Of a stretch of DNA of 64,000 nt, positions 62,209-64,000 are shown one piece after another. Numbering within the stretch: the stretch's first letter is position 1; the number at the start of each line of letters is the position of its first letter. The notes below the pieces were generated by a model that did not search any database, was not told where the DNA came from, and worked only from the letters and a program-made list of their open reading frames with translations. The translations under genes were made by a program, and so were the position numbers. Source of the DNA: Cryptomeria japonica (taxonomy: Eukaryota > Streptophyta > Pinopsida > Cupressales > Cupressaceae); assembly GCF_030272615.1 (NCBI RefSeq), contig NC_081405.1:156250454-156314453 (forward strand), given 5' to 3'.

Positions 62209-63250
62209 CGATCTTGAGGCTTGGGCTCCATGCTATCTAGTTTTGAATGAGAATTAGATGACACAAGAGGGAGTAATGCTTGAAAATCACCATTGTTTGG
62301 TTGCCTTTTACCCTTATTAACCCTTCATGAAATTGGTCTTGAACATATGTAGAAAAATCATATAGCTCATTTGAATGAAAATGTTAGATTCTCATTGAAA
62401 TTGGCATTAGACATAGACATTTTTGTCTTTTGTGCATCAATTCCTAAAATATGACACAGTGCATAATATGTCCTTACAAAATAGTGCTCAAAGATAACTG
62501 CAACTCAAATGGCTCTTCTTCTGATTGTAACAAATAATTCTTTTCTCCTTGGTACATCTTCTTCTTGTACCTTGGCACTTCATCTCTCCTTAGAATCAAC
62601 TTCTTCTTTTTGTAATCATCCTCAAATTTGGCAAGATTAATCTCCTTCAAAGATTCTCTATTCAGATAAAAAAAGGATAGTATAGCCTCTTTGCTTATAT
62701 CTAGCATGATGTTTCCTTCTATAGTTTTGATTGTCATAGAATCAAGGTGTTATCTTCCTGCTATGAATCTGATTAACTTGGGCTCCACAAAAATATTAGG
62801 CACTGACAATTTGCCTAGGTCTAGATTCCAAGGATTTGACATTAGTATATCCTTGTCTTAATTGCCATAAAAGAACTATAAAATATCCCACCCCCTCTCT
62901 TCAATCTAAGAATCCCCATATTTGATGAATTTGTCATTGAAAACCCTTTTTAGTGAATCCTGCATAGTGGAACCCTTGAAAAGTTTGAGCATGTCCCAGT
63001 GTAAACCTCTAACATCTTTCTTCTTGCTCTCAATCTCGACCAACTACTCCGAGATTTGTTTCTCTAGGGTTTCTACATTTATAGCTACTACAGGTTGGGT
63101 TTGTGTAGGTTGCAGGGTTTGTGTAGGTTGTGGGGTTTGTGTGGGTTTTGGGTTGGTTTCTTTCTTCCTCCTGTGCTTCAAACTGTCACCCTGCTGAGGA
63201 GTTTTTTCTGTGGTTTGCTTAGTTGTAGCCTTCCTCTTGGGAACCATTGT
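62209..63250 (-). pseudogene. Unrecognised coding remnant, N-terminal part
   Basis: The minus-strand frame opens at 63,247 with a basic stretch (MVPKRKATTKQTTEKTPQQG) that looks like a nuclear-targeting or nucleic-acid-binding tail, then a Pro-Thr-Gln repeat. Further on, 62,737-62,474 reads KKKKLILRRDEVPRYKKKMY and ends in a Glu-rich stretch. Copia D separates it from 54,557, and both sides share orientation, so they were probably one gene or element ORF. No domain is recognised, and it is broken. Confidence 0.5.
63085..63155 (-). repeat. Short tandem repeat coding Pro-Thr-Gln units
   Basis: GGTTTGTGTAGGTTG-type units repeat three to four times (about 18-base period). On the minus strand they read PTQTPQPTQTLQPTQTQ, a low-complexity linker inside the coding remnant. 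Confidence 0.8.
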
Positions 63251-63715
63251 TCTTGCTCCGGTTTGAATTTTTTCTATTCGATAAATTCAATAGCCCTACT
63301 GACGAATTCACTGAATTCTACAGACCAATTTTAAAAAGCAATAGAAGTGGCAATGCTACTTGTCTTCAAAAAACTCCGTCAAGTGGTCTTTCACTGCAAA
63401 TTTGTGCTCCCTACCTAAAACCTTGTTTTCTCAATCTCTTGATTGTGTCATGAACAAATGAATTGTGAAAATTTTGATTTTATCTCCGTAGCCGGCACTA
63501 ATTCTAGTTGCCATTAATTTGCGTCATTTGAGTGTTGCGAGTTGTTGGCCTCAAGATTTGAACTCCACCCTTGATTCTGAAATGGATAGTTAAGATTTAA
63601 CTTTCACCTCCTATGACTTGCTGATGTGGCGGCCTTTAATCTTCTTTAAATTTATTTCTTCTTTTAATTCTTAATCCTTCCACCCATAGCCACCTTTCTC
63701 TACCTTATTTCATCG
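63251..63715. other. Possible 5' leader of the coding remnant; no gene seen
   Basis: There is no recognisable coding or RNA feature. It is upstream of the minus-strand start at 63,247. Confidence 0.4.
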
Positions 63716-64000
63716 TCATGGGGTAGAGGGAAATATTTGTTTCCTTTACATTTCTCTCCGTTAGCCCGCAGGGTGTATTTTCTCCTTTACTTCTTCTACA
63801 GCGTAGAGAAGAAAGTTTTTCCTTTGTTCACATCACCCCTCTATCCCGCATCACCCCAAATTCTTTGATTTTGATCCTGCGGGGTGGAAGGGGAATGTTT
63901 CTTTCTACCTTAGCTTTCCCTCTATCCCTCATCACTATTTTCCTTTGACTTTTCTCTTGCGGGGCTAAGGGATGACTTCCTTAATTTCTTTGTTCTCTCC
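63716..64000. repeat. Degenerate tandem repeat, period about 70-90 bp
   Basis: Related blocks start near 63,718 (CATGGGGTAGAGGGAAA), 63,808 (ACAGCGTAGAGAAGAAAG), 63,878 (CTGCGGGGTGGAAGGGGAA) and 63,958 (TTGCGGGGCTAAGGGATG), each followed by T- and C-rich text with CCTTT and CTCTATCCC. The array runs off the window. Confidence 0.6.

Noticed and set aside
1-64000. tRNA, rRNA, snoRNA or organelle DNA insertions
   Set aside because: No cloverleaf-like sequence, rRNA core or plastid/mitochondrial coding block was recognised. The only tRNA-related sequences are retroelement primer sites.

Overview
This window is plant nuclear DNA. It holds one recognisable host gene, present twice: a nine-exon plant lipoxygenase (LOX). 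Most of the rest is old LTR retrotransposon sequence, with LINE scraps and small DNA transposons. The dense, old, nested Copia elements, the AT-rich background and the LOX sequence suggest a gymnosperm, probably a conifer. That is inference; no species marker is present.

Layout. 1-11,246: an LTR fragment, then two minus-strand Copia elements in tandem that share one LTR. The left-hand copy carries a 993-bp TIR transposon. 11,247-13,513: remains of a minus-strand Ty3/Gypsy element (gag, primer site, probable LTR) into which the Copia pair inserted. 13,514-22,863 and 37,602-47,295: the two arms of a large inverted repeat, each with a complete LOX gene. The genes point at each other (17,043-20,531 plus; 39,947-43,435 minus). 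Between the arms lie 14.7 kb with a structurally complete Copia element (23,934-31,251, target duplication GTTGG), a second degraded Copia carrying a solo LTR, and a LINE fragment. 47,296-49,260: a possible LINE tail and diverged extra copies of the LOX upstream region without a LOX body. 50,673-50,911: a MITE-like element. 52,130-63,250: an unrecognised minus-strand coding remnant, split by another Copia element (54,558-62,208). The right end is a degenerate tandem repeat.

The LOX copies are identical in every translated stretch compared and in the one intron compared base by base, while the outer ends of the arms differ by about 6% in one sampled stretch. Either gene conversion has homogenised the genes, or the palindrome is complex or partly an assembly product. 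The predicted enzyme (875 residues) keeps all five iron ligands. Its pocket looks like that of a 13-LOX, and it has Leu where nearly all plant LOXs have the pocket arginine (Arg707 in soybean LOX-1). I found no RNA genes, CRISPR arrays or bacterial-type operons.
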